Source: Bacteroidota bacterium
Lineage (GTDB): Bacteria > Bacteroidota > Bacteroidia > Cytophagales > Cyclobacteriaceae
Direction: 5' to 3'
Length of the DNA stretch: 51,052 nt
NCBI GenBank assembly: GCA_947470895.1
Contig: CANIVF010000031.1
Span: forward strand, 1 to 51,052
The first letter of the stretch is position 1. Each line of letters opens with the position of its first letter. Positions 15,527-24,135 of the stretch are shown here, piece by piece. A program made the translations under genes and the position numbers. The notes below the pieces were generated by a model, which saw nothing but the letters and a program-made list of their open reading frames with translations, had not been told where the DNA came from and did no database searches.

Positions 15527-18043
15527 GTGGCAGAAGAAAGCAATTTACCCCCAGCAAGACAGAACATAATACCCATCAATATAGAAGATGAGATGCGGGG
15601 TGCCTACATCGACTACTCGATGTCGGTGATCGTTTCCAGAGCGTTGCCGGATGTGAGAGACGGTTTAAAACCCGTGCACCGGAGAGTGTTGTACGGAATG
15701 CTCGATTTAGGGGTTAACTATAACAAGCCCCATAAAAAAGCAGCCAGAATTGTCGGAGAGGTGCTGGGTAAGTATCACCCACACGGTGACTCTTCGGTAT
15801 ATGATACCATGGTTCGTATGGCACAGGATTGGTCACTTCGCTATACACTGGTCGATGGTCAGGGAAACTTTGGTTCCATTGATGGAGATTCTCCAGCCGC
15901 CATGCGTTATACTGAAGCACGCTTGCGTAGACTAGCAGAAGAATTGCTGTCCGACATCAATAAAGAAACTGTTGATTTCCAATCCAACTTTGACGATTCA
16001 TTAACAGAGCCAACGGTATTGCCCGGAAAGGCACCTAATTTGTTGATCAACGGATCGTCTGGTATTGCTGTTGGTATGGCTACTAACATGGCGCCCCACA
16101 ATCTGACCGAAGTAGTGGATGGAATTATTGCCTACATCGATAATAGAGAGATTACCATTTCCGAGTTGATGAAACTGATCACCGCTCCTGATTTCCCTAC
16201 AGGCGGTATCATTTATGGTTATCAGGGAGTGCAGGAAGCTTTCCTTACAGGAAGAGGTAGAATTGTGGTGAGGGCGAAAGCAGAGATTATCACGTCCAAT
16301 ACGGGAAAGGACCAAATTATTGTTACTGAAGTTCCCTATATGGTGAACAAAGCGATGATGATTGAAAAGACCGCTGCGCTGGTGAACGAGAAAAGAATAG
16401 AAGGAATCAGCGACATTCGTGATGAATCGGATCGTGATGGATATCGTGTGGTTTATGATCTTAAGAGAGATGCCATACCCAATGTGGTACTCAATAATTT
16501 ATTTAAATACACACAACTTCAGTCTTCTTTCGGGGTAAATAACGTTGCACTTGTAAAAGGCAGACCGCAGACGCTTAATCTGAAAGACATGATCGTACAC
16601 TTTGTCGATCATAGGCATGAAGTGGTCGTTCGCAGAACGAAGTATGAATTGAATGAGGCCGAAAAGAGAGCACATATCCTTGAAGGATACCTGATAGCAC
16701 TCGATCACCTGGATGAAGTGATCAAGTTGATACGCAATTCAAAAGATCCAGATGTAGCTAAGGAAGGATTGATTGTTCAATTTAGCCTTTCTGAAATTCA
16801 GGCAAAGGCAATTCTGGAGATGAGGTTGCAACGCCTCACTGGCCTGGAGCGAGATAAAATTTTAAACGAATACAAGGAAGTAAAGGCACTGATCGATCGC
16901 CTGAAAGAAATTCTTGCCAATGAGTCTGTGCGTATGGGCATCATCAAAGATGAACTTGCCGAGATCAGGGAAAGGTATGGTGACGCCCGCAGAACATTGG
17001 TGGTACATAGTGATGATGACATCACTCTGGAGGACATGATTCCTAATGAGGAGATGGTGATTACTATTTCCAATCAGGGATATGTAAAACGCACTTCACT
17101 TTCTGAATATCGCACGCAGGGAAGGGGCGGTATTGGATCAAAATCAGCTACTACCAAAGAAGACGATTTCACGGAACATTTGTTCATTGGTCCAGCTCAC
17201 AATTATTTACTCATTTTTACAGAATTCGGTCAGCTTTACTGGAAGAAGGTGTATGAGATTCCGGAAGGAACCAAGACATCGAAAGGAAGAGCGATTCAAA
17301 ATCTACTTAACATTCAGCCGGGCGATAAGGTAAAAGCAGTATTGAATGTGAAAGGCCTTGACAACGCTGAATACATCAATAATACGTTCGTCATACTGTG
17401 TACAGAGAAAGGAATCATCAAAAAAACTTCATTGGAAGCATTTTCAAGACCACGCTCTAATGGCATAACCGCCATTAGCATCAACGATGGAGATCGCTTA
17501 TTGAATGCTGCATTGACCAATGGAACCAACGATATCATCATTGCTAAAAGTGAAGGAAAGGCTGTTCGATTTAAGGAAAGCGATGTAAGACCAATGGGTA
17601 GAACAGCTACGGGTGTAAGAGGTGTAACGTTGGAATCAGATTCTGATAAGGTGGTAGGAATGGTTTGTATATCCCGTGAGGATGCTCATCTTCTGGTGGT
17701 TTCTGAAAAAGGATACGGAAAGCGCTCCCTGGTGGATGACTACCGAATTACCCGTAGAGGAGGAAAAGGAGTGAAGACCATTAATATCACGGAAAAAACT
17801 GGCAAGCTTGTTGCAATCAAGGAAGTTGTAGATAACGATGATTTAATGATCATTAACAAATCAGGAATTAGTATACGCATTAGTGTGGCTCAATTAAGAA
17901 TAATGGGAAGAGCTACACAAGGAGTAAGACTGATTAAACTGAATGAAGATGATGCGATTTCATCAGTGGAGAAAATTCAAAAAATAGAAGTCGATTTGAC
18001 AGAAGGTGAAGCAACAATAGAACCAACGATAGTACCTGAATAA
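15527..18043 (+). CDS. gyrA: DNA gyrase subunit A
   Basis: GyrA cleaves and rejoins DNA in the ATP-dependent negative supercoiling reaction with GyrB. The 838-residue protein begins at a GTG (15527); an upstream in-frame ATG is not available. It has the winged-helix/tower domain with catalytic Tyr128 ([10 protein letters not shown]), preceded by Arg127, then a coiled-coil and the C-terminal beta-pinwheel with a GyrA-box variant QGRGGIG (531-537), which distinguishes gyrase from topoisomerase IV. At the quinolone-contact positions it has Ser89 and Asp93 ([10 protein letters not shown]), the unmodified residues. It is followed by an exported TPR protein. Confidence 0.97.
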   Translation: MAEESNLPPARQNIIPINIEDEMRGAYIDYSMSVIVSRALPDVRDGLKPVHRRVLYGMLDLGVNYNKPHKKAARIVGEVLGKYHPHGDSSVYDTMVRMAQDWSLRYTLVDGQGNFGSIDGDSPAAMRYTEARLRRLAEELLSDINKETVDFQSNFDDSLTEPTVLPGKAPNLLINGSSGIAVGMATNMAPHNLTEVVDGIIAYIDNREITISELMKLITAPDFPTGGIIYGYQGVQEAFLTGRGRIVVRAKAEIITSNTGKDQIIVTEVPYMVNKAMMIEKTAALVNEKRIEGISDIRDESDRDGYRVVYDLKRDAIPNVVLNNLFKYTQLQSSFGVNNVALVKGRPQTLNLKDMIVHFVDHRHEVVVRRTKYELNEAEKRAHILEGYLIALDHLDEVIKLIRNSKDPDVAKEGLIVQFSLSEIQAKAILEMRLQRLTGLERDKILNEYKEVKALIDRLKEILANESVRMGIIKDELAEIRERYGDARRTLVVHSDDDITLEDMIPNEEMVITISNQGYVKRTSLSEYRTQGRGGIGSKSATTKEDDFTEHLFIGPAHNYLLIFTEFGQLYWKKVYEIPEGTKTSKGRAIQNLLNIQPGDKVKAVLNVKGLDNAEYINNTFVILCTEKGIIKKTSLEAFSRPRSNGITAISINDGDRLLNAALTNGTNDIIIAKSEGKAVRFKESDVRPMGRTATGVRGVTLESDSDKVVGMVCISREDAHLLVVSEKGYGKRSLVDDYRITRRGGKGVKTINITEKTGKLVAIKEVVDNDDLMIINKSGISIRISVAQLRIMGRATQGVRLIKLNEDDAISSVEKIQKIEVDLTEGEATIEPTIVPE

Positions 18044-18088
18044 ACAAAACAGAATAAAACAAACTTGAACTTAAACCTAAACTTGAAA

Positions 18089-19306
18089 ATGAAAAAGATA
18101 GCAATCATGCTGATGCTTTTGGCACCTTTTGCTTCAATGGCTCAAAAGGAGGTAAAACCCAGTGTAACCAATGCTGAAAAAGCATTGCGTGCCGGAAAAT
18201 TTGATGAAGCAAAAGCCATTATTGATGTAACCACCGCCAATCAGGAATTTATGGTTGATAAAAAAGGTAATCCTTCAAAGAATGCTGCCAAGGCCTGGTA
18301 TCTAAAAGGTCTCATCTATGCTGGTATTGACACCACTAAAGTGGAGAAATTTAAATCATTGGTTCCAGATGGTTTCCCTGTAGCGAAAGAAGCATTCGAA
18401 AAGGCTAAGCAAATTGATGGTGGAAAAACACCAGCTTTTGTAAATGATGCCGTTGGATTTCCAATGTTCAATGAGCAAGTTAATCAGTTTTTAGCCCAGG
18501 CTTATTTCAATACTGCGATAAAGGCATATACTGACGATAAAAATTTCAAGAAAGCATTTGAATTCACCGAGCGTACACTTTATTTCATACCAGAAGACAC
18601 AGCCATTCTTATGAATGCAGGTGTATTCTTTGGACCTGCGGCAGAGGAGTGGGATAAGTCAATGGATTATATTCTCAAGTATCACGAGAAAGGCGGTACA
18701 AATGCTGATTCTTACATTATGCTCTTTAGTATCTATCGTGATAAGAAGAAAGATAATAATATGGCTTTGAAAGTGGCGCAGGAAATGGTTAAGAAGTTCC
18801 CTAATAATTCAGACTTCCCAAAGTATGAGTTGGATATGTATGTGAAAATGGACCGCCTGCCAGAAGCTAAGCAGGTAATGTTAAAGCAAGCAATCGCTGA
18901 GCCTGATGATAAAGAATCCAGATATTTTTTAGGAGTGATAAGTAACGAATTGAAAGATCCTGCAGATGCACGCAAGTGGTATGAAGAAGCCATTAAGCTA
19001 GATCCACAATATTTTCAGCCTCAACTTGGCCTTGCGGAACTTGTTTACCTTGAAGCTAAGGATGTGAAAAGTCAGATGAACCAGTTGGGCAACTCTAAGG
19101 ATGATTTCAAAAAGAAAGTTGAGCTCGATAAGATTTATCAGGAGAAATTGAAAATTGCGCTTCCTTTTTGGGAGAAGTGTGAAAAACTAAGTCCTGATGA
19201 AGGAAAAGTATTGGATGTATTGTATCTGATCTATACGGATCTTGAAATGACTGCTCAGGTAACTCGCATTGAGAAACGAATGAAGACATTAGGTTTGTTA
19301 GATTAA
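18089..19306 (+). CDS. Exported tetratricopeptide-repeat protein
   Basis: The ATG at 18089 starts a signal peptide (MKKIAIMLMLLAPFASMAQ) with probable cleavage after AQ; the TTG at 18065 would add eight residues before it and is unlikely. The 405-residue mature protein is helical with TPR units, for example NAEKALRAGKFDEAKAI at the start, PNNSDFPKYELDMYVKMDRL in the middle and DARKWYEEAIKLDPQYFQPQ near 300. Such proteins act as periplasmic scaffolds. The gene follows gyrA by 45 nt and probably shares its transcript, ending at the terminator 19327-19356. Confidence 0.85.
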   Translation: MKKIAIMLMLLAPFASMAQKEVKPSVTNAEKALRAGKFDEAKAIIDVTTANQEFMVDKKGNPSKNAAKAWYLKGLIYAGIDTTKVEKFKSLVPDGFPVAKEAFEKAKQIDGGKTPAFVNDAVGFPMFNEQVNQFLAQAYFNTAIKAYTDDKNFKKAFEFTERTLYFIPEDTAILMNAGVFFGPAAEEWDKSMDYILKYHEKGGTNADSYIMLFSIYRDKKKDNNMALKVAQEMVKKFPNNSDFPKYELDMYVKMDRLPEAKQVMLKQAIAEPDDKESRYFLGVISNELKDPADARKWYEEAIKLDPQYFQPQLGLAELVYLEAKDVKSQMNQLGNSKDDFKKKVELDKIYQEKLKIALPFWEKCEKLSPDEGKVLDVLYLIYTDLEMTAQVTRIEKRMKTLGLLD

Positions 19307-19326
19307 TCAAATCAGCCAACATTTAA

Positions 19327-19356
19327 GCAAAAAGGAGGCGAAAGCCTCTTTTTTGC
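19327..19356. terminator. Bidirectional terminator between convergent genes
   Basis: GCAAAAAGGAGGC-GAAA-GCCTCTTTTTTGC forms a 13-bp stem with one G-T pair and a GNRA tetraloop. It has a T-run when read from either side and lies between the TPR gene (+) and the aspartoacylase-like gene (-), so it likely serves both. Confidence 0.9.
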
Positions 19357-19357
19357 G

Positions 19358-20338
19358 TTAGATTAAATCATCGCCACTTCCATCAATCTTACAGAAGTTA
19401 TCCATACCGATATGTAGTAAAGCGTCACCAGCGTTTACTACCGGATGGTTGTTGAGACCAACCACATAACCTGTTGAAGGAGATTTTACCTGCTTCTTAA
19501 ATTCACCAAAGGGGTCTGTGATGGTTCCTACAATTTGATTTTTATGAACGAACTGACCGCAAGTGATGGCCGCTTGAAACAAGCCCGCATGATGAGCCCG
19601 TGCCCATGCAGAGTTCCATATTATTTTATTTTCTTCCTGGGGAGTAGGCGCCCAGTCAATCATATTTAAATATTTCATTAGCCGAAGTGTTCCATTCACA
19701 CCTTCTTCAATGGCTTGCTGATCAAAGCGCAGTGATTCGCCACCTTCATACACAATCATGTTCTTTCCATGCTTGGCTGCCGTTTGCCGGATGGAGTGCG
19801 GACGAAATGGTGCGTCAATCGTAAAGGGTGCATGAAAGGCATTTGCTAGTTCAATATTCTTTTCATCCGACATCACACAGCGTATTTGCGGATAGTTCGT
19901 ACGCATGGCACCTCCCGTATGAAAATCTATTCCGTAATCTATAAAAGGAATAACATCATGCGTAAGGTGATAGGCCACACGTGATGCGAGCGATCCATTT
20001 TTACTTCCGGGAAAAGATCGATTTACATCTTTTCCGTCAGGCACTTCGCGTGAGTAGTTTAAGAAACCATAAATGTTGATGATGGGCATACAAATTACCG
20101 TTCCGCGCTTCACGCGATTATGGCCCGTATCCAGAATTCTACGCACGATTTCCATCCCATTAATTTCATCACCATGCATGCCTGCTGTAAGAGCCAAAAC
20201 AGGACCATCTTCCAATCCACGATAAGCATAAATGGGTGTATCAATTTGCGTGCGCGAGGGAAGACGGGCAATGTTAATAACGATTTCCTTAAATTCTCCC
20301 GGCCTGAGATGATGCTCGCCTATGCTAACTTCTTTCAT
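19358..20338 (-). CDS. Succinylglutamate desuccinylase/aspartoacylase family zinc hydrolase
   Basis: A 326-residue M14-like zinc deacylase: the HxxE ligands appear in GMHGDEINGMEIVRRI (His55, Glu58), the third ligand His140 is in DFHTGG, and DVNRSFPG is the conserved substrate loop. Members cleave N-acyl-amino acids or amide bonds near a carboxylate. The C-terminus (KSPSTGYVVGLNNHPVV...) is a biotin/lipoyl-like small beta domain common in this subgroup. It follows rimK by 40 nt on the same strand, after rimB. A role in trimming glutamate tails or other amide modification is inference from context. Confidence 0.85.
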   Translation of the reverse strand: MKEVSIGEHHLRPGEFKEIVINIARLPSRTQIDTPIYAYRGLEDGPVLALTAGMHGDEINGMEIVRRILDTGHNRVKRGTVICMPIINIYGFLNYSREVPDGKDVNRSFPGSKNGSLASRVAYHLTHDVIPFIDYGIDFHTGGAMRTNYPQIRCVMSDEKNIELANAFHAPFTIDAPFRPHSIRQTAAKHGKNMIVYEGGESLRFDQQAIEEGVNGTLRLMKYLNMIDWAPTPQEENKIIWNSAWARAHHAGLFQAAITCGQFVHKNQIVGTITDPFGEFKKQVKSPSTGYVVGLNNHPVVNAGDALLHIGMDNFCKIDGSGDDLI

Positions 20339-20378
20339 GGTGATTTAGGGTGGTATATATGCTTGTGGTGATTTTAGT

Positions 20379-21290
20379 TTATGCGTTCACTTTATCTTTT
20401 TGGATCTTCTTTTTACCAGCATGCTTCTCGATATACTGATAGATTTTTCCTGCGATGTCTACTTTCGTAGCACCTTCAATTCCTTCAAGACCGGGAGAGG
20501 AGTTCACTTCAATAATCAACGGCCCTCGTTTGGAAGAAAGCATATCCACACCAGCCACACCCAATCCCATTTTTTTTGCAGCTTCAATAGCTGCGTGCTT
20601 TTCGTGCCGATCGAGTTTCACCACGGTGGCTATTCCACCACGGTGTAGGTTTGATCTGAATTCACCTTCGCGGGTGGCTTGTCTTCTCATAGAGCCAACA
20701 ACTTCGCCATTGACCACAAAGGCACGTATGTCAGCACCTTTTGCTTCTTTGATAAACTCCTGCACAATGATGCGTGTCTTCACACCATGAAAAGCTTCAA
20801 TCACCGACTGCGCTGCTTTTTTATTTTCAGCCAATACTACACCAAGTCCTTGTGTTCCTTCTAGTAATTTGATCACTACCGGTGCTCCTCCCACAGCTTC
20901 CACAATTCCTTCGGTGTCTTTGGTGTAATCCATGAAGATGGTTTTTGGCAAGCCAAGACCGGCTCTGGAAAGAATCTGAAGGCATCTTAATTTATCGCGT
21001 GAGCGAATAAGGGCTTGTGATTCCACAGCCGTGAAAACTTTCATCATCTCAAATTGACGCACCACTGCAGCGCCATAAAAAGTAACGGAAGCTCCTATGC
21101 GTGGAATGATTGCATCAAAATAATCGAGTTTGCGGCCATTGTACCAAACCATGGGGTTCTTTTTTTCAATCAGCAACACACATTTCATGTGGTCGATGAT
21201 TTCCACTTTATGTCCTCTTTTTTCTCCAGCCTCTTTCAGGCGTCTGGTGGAATAAAGCTTTGCGTCTCGTGAAAGGATGGCGATGTTCAT
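20379..21290 (-). CDS. rimK: Alpha-L-glutamate ligase, RimK-type
   Basis: RimK is an ATP-grasp ligase that adds glutamate to the C-terminus of ribosomal protein S6 in E. coli, and can make poly-alpha-glutamate. The 303-residue length matches. The ATP-grasp landmarks are [38 protein letters not shown], the [11 protein letters not shown] loop and the metal-binding end [16 protein letters not shown]. It overlaps the upstream rimB-like gene by four bases (ATGA at 21287-21290), so the two are translationally coupled, with a zinc hydrolase gene following. S6 is the known substrate in E. coli; whether it is here is unproven. Confidence 0.93.
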   Translation of the reverse strand: MNIAILSRDAKLYSTRRLKEAGEKRGHKVEIIDHMKCVLLIEKKNPMVWYNGRKLDYFDAIIPRIGASVTFYGAAVVRQFEMMKVFTAVESQALIRSRDKLRCLQILSRAGLGLPKTIFMDYTKDTEGIVEAVGGAPVVIKLLEGTQGLGVVLAENKKAAQSVIEAFHGVKTRIIVQEFIKEAKGADIRAFVVNGEVVGSMRRQATREGEFRSNLHRGGIATVVKLDRHEKHAAIEAAKKMGLGVAGVDMLSSKRGPLIIEVNSSPGLEGIEGATKVDIAGKIYQYIEKHAGKKKIQKDKVNA

Positions 21291-21712
21291 GCGCCTTTTA
21301 ATTTAGTTTGATATGACAAATCTTTTTTGGTTACATCAATTAAAAACCTGTTTCGCAAAGTTTTGCGACCCAGTAGTACGGGAAATTTTAGATTCCCTCG
21401 GTTACTCAACGAAAATTCAGCGCGGATCACGTAGTCGTATATTTTTATTTTCGTCTTAATCACAAATCGCATCTCAGCCTCGCCAAAGGAATTTTTGATT
21501 TCGCGTTTCTCAAATTTTTTAAAGGTGAATTTCATCCCGGTAAACTCCGGATGTTCTTCATCCAGTAAAACGAATTCCAGTTTACCATTTACGACTTCTG
21601 CAGAAGAACAATGAAGACTTCCGTTATAGGCGCCTGTATCAATTTTGGCATGAATATCAGTAAGCCCAAGTTCTGGTAAATCAACGCGGTCAGATCTTCC
21701 TAATAGTTGCAT
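21287..21712 (-). CDS. rimB: RimB-like retropepsin-fold ATP-dependent zinc protease family protein
   Basis: A 141-residue protein of the family annotated as ATP-dependent zinc protease (DUF785), which has a retropepsin-like fold. The active-site aspartate motif is visible as [13 protein letters not shown] (Asp25-Thr-Gly-Ala). The [17 protein letters not shown] end matches the family. In Pseudomonas a RimB of this type sits with RimK and has been linked to handling of glutamated S6. It overlaps rimK by four bases here. The name rimB is used by this context; biochemical function is not shown by sequence. Confidence 0.85.
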   Translation of the reverse strand: MQLLGRSDRVDLPELGLTDIHAKIDTGAYNGSLHCSSAEVVNGKLEFVLLDEEHPEFTGMKFTFKKFEKREIKNSFGEAEMRFVIKTKIKIYDYVIRAEFSLSNRGNLKFPVLLGRKTLRNRFLIDVTKKDLSYQTKLKGA

Positions 21713-21749
21713 AAGATGTTGTACTGCGTCAAGCTACTTCATTTGATGA

Positions 21750-21780
21750 AAATAAAAAAGCCCCGTTAAAACAGGGCTTT
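21750..21780 (-). terminator. Terminator after the DUF2911 gene
   Basis: On the minus strand AAAGCCC-loop-GGGCTTT is followed by TTTTTTATTTT. It lies just 22 nt past the DUF2911 gene's stop and before the rimB start, so it separates the two units. Confidence 0.88.
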
Positions 21781-21801
21781 GAGAGATTTTTAAAATGATT
21801 A

Positions 21802-22311
21802 TTACTTCGACACTTTAACAGATACTGAAGTGTTCTCCCAACTTAAAACCACATTATTTTTTTCAACGGCAATGGTAAACATTTCAACAAAGGCGGCAGC
21901 TTTTGCTGGCTTTACCGTTATTCTCAAAGCATCTTGCTTATCGGAGTAATCATAAGGACTTCCTGATGCTTGCTTATTGAACACAACAACCCATTCCTTT
22001 TCTCCAGGTATTGTAAATAAACCATAGATGCCTTTTGCCAGTGCTTTTCCTTCAATCTTTACATCACCGCTAAATTCGATGGAGGTTACTGCATTAGCAC
22101 CTGTGCGCCATACTTTACCATAGGGAACGAGGTCGCCCATAATTTTACGTCCTTTGGCTGAAGGCTGAGCATAATCAACAGTAACTTTTATTCCGTCAAT
22201 TGTACCTTCTGCTTTGGCTGGTGGACTGGCCGGTTTTTTATCTTGTGCCATTACTCCTACCGAGAGCATCAGAGCCAGGAAAGTGAACATCATGCTTACT
22301 TGTCTTTTCAT
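21802..22311 (-). CDS. DUF2911 domain-containing exported protein
   Basis: A 169-residue protein with signal peptide (MKRQVSMMFTFLALMLSVGVMAQ, shown here split: MKRQVSMMFT FLALMLSVGVMAQ). The mature part has the DUF2911 pattern: VDYAQPSAKGRKIMGDLVPYG, KVWRTGANAVTSIEFSGDV, KGIYGLFTIPGEKEWVVVFNK and the C-terminal ENTSVSVKV strand. This family is frequent in Bacteroidota; its function is unknown. It has a single-gene unit with a terminator after it and a long upstream region (22312-22477) holding an inverted repeat at 22355-22389. Confidence 0.9.
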   Translation of the reverse strand: MKRQVSMMFTFLALMLSVGVMAQDKKPASPPAKAEGTIDGIKVTVDYAQPSAKGRKIMGDLVPYGKVWRTGANAVTSIEFSGDVKIEGKALAKGIYGLFTIPGEKEWVVVFNKQASGSPYDYSDKQDALRITVKPAKAAAFVEMFTIAVEKNNVVLSWENTSVSVKVSK

Positions 22312-22354
22312 AGTGTTTGTTTTTTAAATTTTAATAGTTGAAGTGATTTTGAGA

Positions 22355-22389
22355 TTAAAATTCTAATTTAATTAAAGATAGAATTTTAA
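22355..22389. repeat. 11-bp inverted repeat upstream of the DUF2911 gene
   Basis: TTAAAATTCTA (22355-22365) and TAGAATTTTAA (22379-22389) are perfect inverted copies separated by 13 nt. They lie 44-78 nt upstream of the DUF2911 ATG and about 90 nt past the trxA stop. There is no following T-run on either strand, so this is more likely a 5'-leader hairpin or binding site than a terminator. Confidence 0.45.
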
Positions 22390-22477
22390 AACACGCATCA
22401 CGCCAGCAGAACGAAAACTTCACACTAAATGTTCTCTAACTGACAAATTAAACAGGAGATTTTTGATGAATGGCAAC

Positions 22478-22780
22478 TCAGAGAAGTTGTTCAATCTGTC
22501 TCTTCAAATATTCTGACTGCACCACACCGGACTGGCGCCATTTGACCTCACCATTTTTAAAGATGATCAATGTGGGCACGCCCTGAACCTGGAACGCCTG
22601 TGCGATACCTGGATTTTTGTCTACATCAATTTTAACAATCTTAGCTTTTTCACCCACTTTGGATTTCAAATCCTCTAAAATAGGTTTCATCATTTTGCAA
22701 GGGCCACACCATTCCGCAGAGAAATCTACCAGCACAGGAGTCTCGCTTTTTATCAATTCAGAAAATGAATCTTTCGCCAT
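22478..22780 (-). CDS. trxA: Thioredoxin
   Basis: A 100-residue cytoplasmic thioredoxin with the active site WCGPC (24-28) in [12 protein letters not shown] and the cis-proline loop [14 protein letters not shown]. It lacks a signal peptide. The ATG at 22780 is preferred to longer frames because it lies one base after the stop of the OsmC gene (TAA, 22784-22782) and gives a normal length. It is the last gene of the Crp/Fnr-linked thiol cluster, where it would reduce disulfides or persulfides. Confidence 0.93.
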   Translation of the reverse strand: MAKDSFSELIKSETPVLVDFSAEWCGPCKMMKPILEDLKSKVGEKAKIVKIDVDKNPGIAQAFQVQGVPTLIIFKNGEVKWRQSGVVQSEYLKRQIEQLL

Positions 22781-22781
22781 A

Positions 22782-23255
22782 TTAAACATCGGGTTGTTCC
22801 GCCTTAGCCAAAGCAATGTGTGGAATCATGGTGACTTTGGACTTTATTGAGTTAGAAATCAAACAAGCTGCCTCTGCCTTGGCCAGTACGCGCTCGGCAC
22901 GCTCTTTATCTTTTTCGTCTCGAAGGGTCACGGTAGGTTCCAGAATCACTTCAGTCATCAAAAATTTTCCGTCTACCTGTTCGAGTTTTCCTTTCGAGTC
23001 GCAATGAAATTTTGCGAATTCTAATTTTGAGTTTTCTGCGATTGCCAAAAACGTAGTCATCAGGCAACTGCTTACCGCTGCGGTGAATAAATGCTCAGGC
23101 GACCAAATGCCAGGGATTCCTTTGGGAAATTCGGGAGGTGTGGCTACTTCAATACATCCTCCGTTCATCGCGGCTGCATTCAGTTCTGGTGAACACATCA
23201 CTCCTTTACGGTCCCGGTCCCACTCAATCTGAACATTATAAAAATGTGCGTCCAT
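22782..23255 (-). CDS. OsmC family peroxiredoxin-like protein
   Basis: A 157-residue OsmC/Ohr-fold protein. The two redox cysteines are Cys64 in [10 protein letters not shown] and Cys131 in [10 protein letters not shown], the standard positions for peroxide-reducing members. The N-terminal [22 protein letters not shown] region (written approximately: [13 protein letters not shown]) is typical of the YhfA/OsmC subgroup. It sits between a rhodanese and thioredoxin on the same strand, with 6 and 1 nt spacing, which suggests a joint role in thiol or sulfane-sulfur chemistry in the cytoplasm. Confidence 0.88.
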   Translation of the reverse strand: MDAHFYNVQIEWDRDRKGVMCSPELNAAAMNGGCIEVATPPEFPKGIPGIWSPEHLFTAAVSSCLMTTFLAIAENSKLEFAKFHCDSKGKLEQVDGKFLMTEVILEPTVTLRDEKDKERAERVLAKAEAACLISNSIKSKVTMIPHIALAKAEQPDV

Positions 23256-23261
23256 ACTTAT

Positions 23262-23576
23262 TTAAATTTTATGTTGAAGACTCATCCAACTACCTCCATT
23301 GTGCACTTGTGTGTATCCTTTTGATTTCAGGATACTTTTAGCAGAACCACTGCGCATGCCCGAGGCACAGCATGTGATGATTACCTTATTCTTATCGGAA
23401 AAACGTTGCGTGTTAACCTTAAGCTGATCGATAGGAATATTCACCGACCCACCAATATGACCGCCCGCATATTCACCTTTGGTGCGTACGTCCAGAATAA
23501 CGGCTCCTTGTTTTACCAGGTCTGCGTAATCTATTTTCGGACCTAATCCGAATAAACTCTTCAAAGCTTCGATCAT
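23262..23576 (-). CDS. Rhodanese-like sulfurtransferase (second of two)
   Basis: A single-domain rhodanese of 104 residues. The active loop CxxxxR reads CCASGMRS with the catalytic cysteine at 70, preceded by a second cysteine. ILDVRTKGEYAGGHIGGSVN is the canonical first half. It carries a short hydrophobic N-terminal segment (ALKSLFGLGPK) but no clear signal peptide. Its ATG overlaps the stop of the other rhodanese (ATGA). Such domains move sulfane sulfur through a cysteine persulfide. The two tandem copies are similar but not identical. Confidence 0.9.
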   Translation of the reverse strand: MIEALKSLFGLGPKIDYADLVKQGAVILDVRTKGEYAGGHIGGSVNIPIDQLKVNTQRFSDKNKVIITCCASGMRSGSAKSILKSKGYTQVHNGGSWMSLQHKI

Positions 23577-23863
23577 AACGAATTAACAGTTTGGCTTTGT
23601 AAATAATTCACATTGGTCCACGGTCCTGCATCGTGACACGTAATGCCTTTTTGCTTTAATAGTTGTGTGGCCATGGCACTGCGTCCACCAGATGCACAGC
23701 AGAGCACGAGGGGAGACTTTAGTGACTTCACTTCATCGATCCGATGCATTAATTCATTGACCGGAATGTTTATTGATCCGGCAACATGACCTCCCTGAAA
23801 TTCGCCTTTGGTGCGCACGTCAAGTATTGTGCCTTCACCATTTTTAATGATTTGTTCTACCAT
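23573..23863 (-). CDS. Rhodanese-like sulfurtransferase (first of two)
   Basis: A 96-residue single-domain rhodanese with catalytic Cys56 in the loop LCCASGGRSAM and the ILDVRTKGEFQGGHVAGSIN start. Together with the adjacent copy it shares the double-cysteine CCASGxRS form. It begins 1 nt after the DUF6132 gene stop and overlaps the next rhodanese by four bases, so the cluster is transcribed and probably translated together. Function: sulfur transfer to a thiol acceptor; the acceptor is unknown. Confidence 0.9.
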   Translation of the reverse strand: MVEQIIKNGEGTILDVRTKGEFQGGHVAGSINIPVNELMHRIDEVKSLKSPLVLCCASGGRSAMATQLLKQKGITCHDAGPWTNVNYLQSQTVNSL

Positions 23864-23864
23864 A

Positions 23865-24068
23865 TTATTTGTTTTTTATTTTTTCCTTTTGAAACATATT
23901 GAAGACTAACCCGCCCATGAATGCGCCATACACCGATGAGTTAACCGGACTTGACGTAATCGGGCAGGAGCCGCTGAGACACCCCACCTCATGCCAATAC
24001 GCATACCCAGCGGATACCCCGATCAATACTCCACTAATTGTTATGAAATGACTTTTAATAAACTGCAT
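23865..24068 (-). CDS. DUF6132-type small membrane protein
   Basis: A 67-residue protein with two probable membrane segments (about 10-25 and 45-60) joined by a conserved loop GCLSGSCPITS with Cys30 and Cys35. The pattern GCxSGxCPI resembles the DUF6132 family. The ATG at 24068 is chosen over the longer frame to 24101 because it begins a conserved-looking MQFIKSHF stretch and fits a -7 box 23 nt upstream (24091-24098). It is the first gene of the rhodanese-OsmC-thioredoxin operon. The two loop cysteines could carry or bind sulfur, which is inference. Confidence 0.82.
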   Translation of the reverse strand: MQFIKSHFITISGVLIGVSAGYAYWHEVGCLSGSCPITSSPVNSSVYGAFMGGLVFNMFQKEKIKNK

Positions 24069-24090
24069 GCGCTTGTATAATTTGCTGATA

Positions 24091-24098
24091 CAAAAATA
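24091..24098 (-). promoter_or_regulatory. -7 promoter element of the thiol-redox operon
   Basis: On the minus strand TATTTTTG (reads 24098 to 24091) matches TAnnTTTG. The start site would fall near 24088, about 20 nt before the DUF6132 ATG. No -33 element is found at normal spacing, which is typical of an activator-dependent promoter. Confidence 0.55.
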
Positions 24099-24119
24099 CA
24101 ATGGCGCAGTAGGAGAGTC

Positions 24120-24135
24120 TGTGACCTACGTTACA
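24120..24135 (-). promoter_or_regulatory. CRP-type palindromic site upstream of the thiol-redox operon
   Basis: TGTGAC-CTAC-GTTACA is a near-perfect palindrome (5 of 6 positions symmetric) of the TGTGA class. Its centre (24127.5) is about 40 bp upstream of the predicted start site (about 24088), close to the classical -41.5 position for activation. It overlaps the stop codon of the Crp/Fnr gene (24131-24133). That gene's recognition helix keeps RExxxR, as expected for this site. Confidence 0.6.

Noticed and set aside
20455..20790. 111-residue plus-strand frame opposite rimK
   Set aside because: Entirely antisense to rimK; composition fits a shadow frame.
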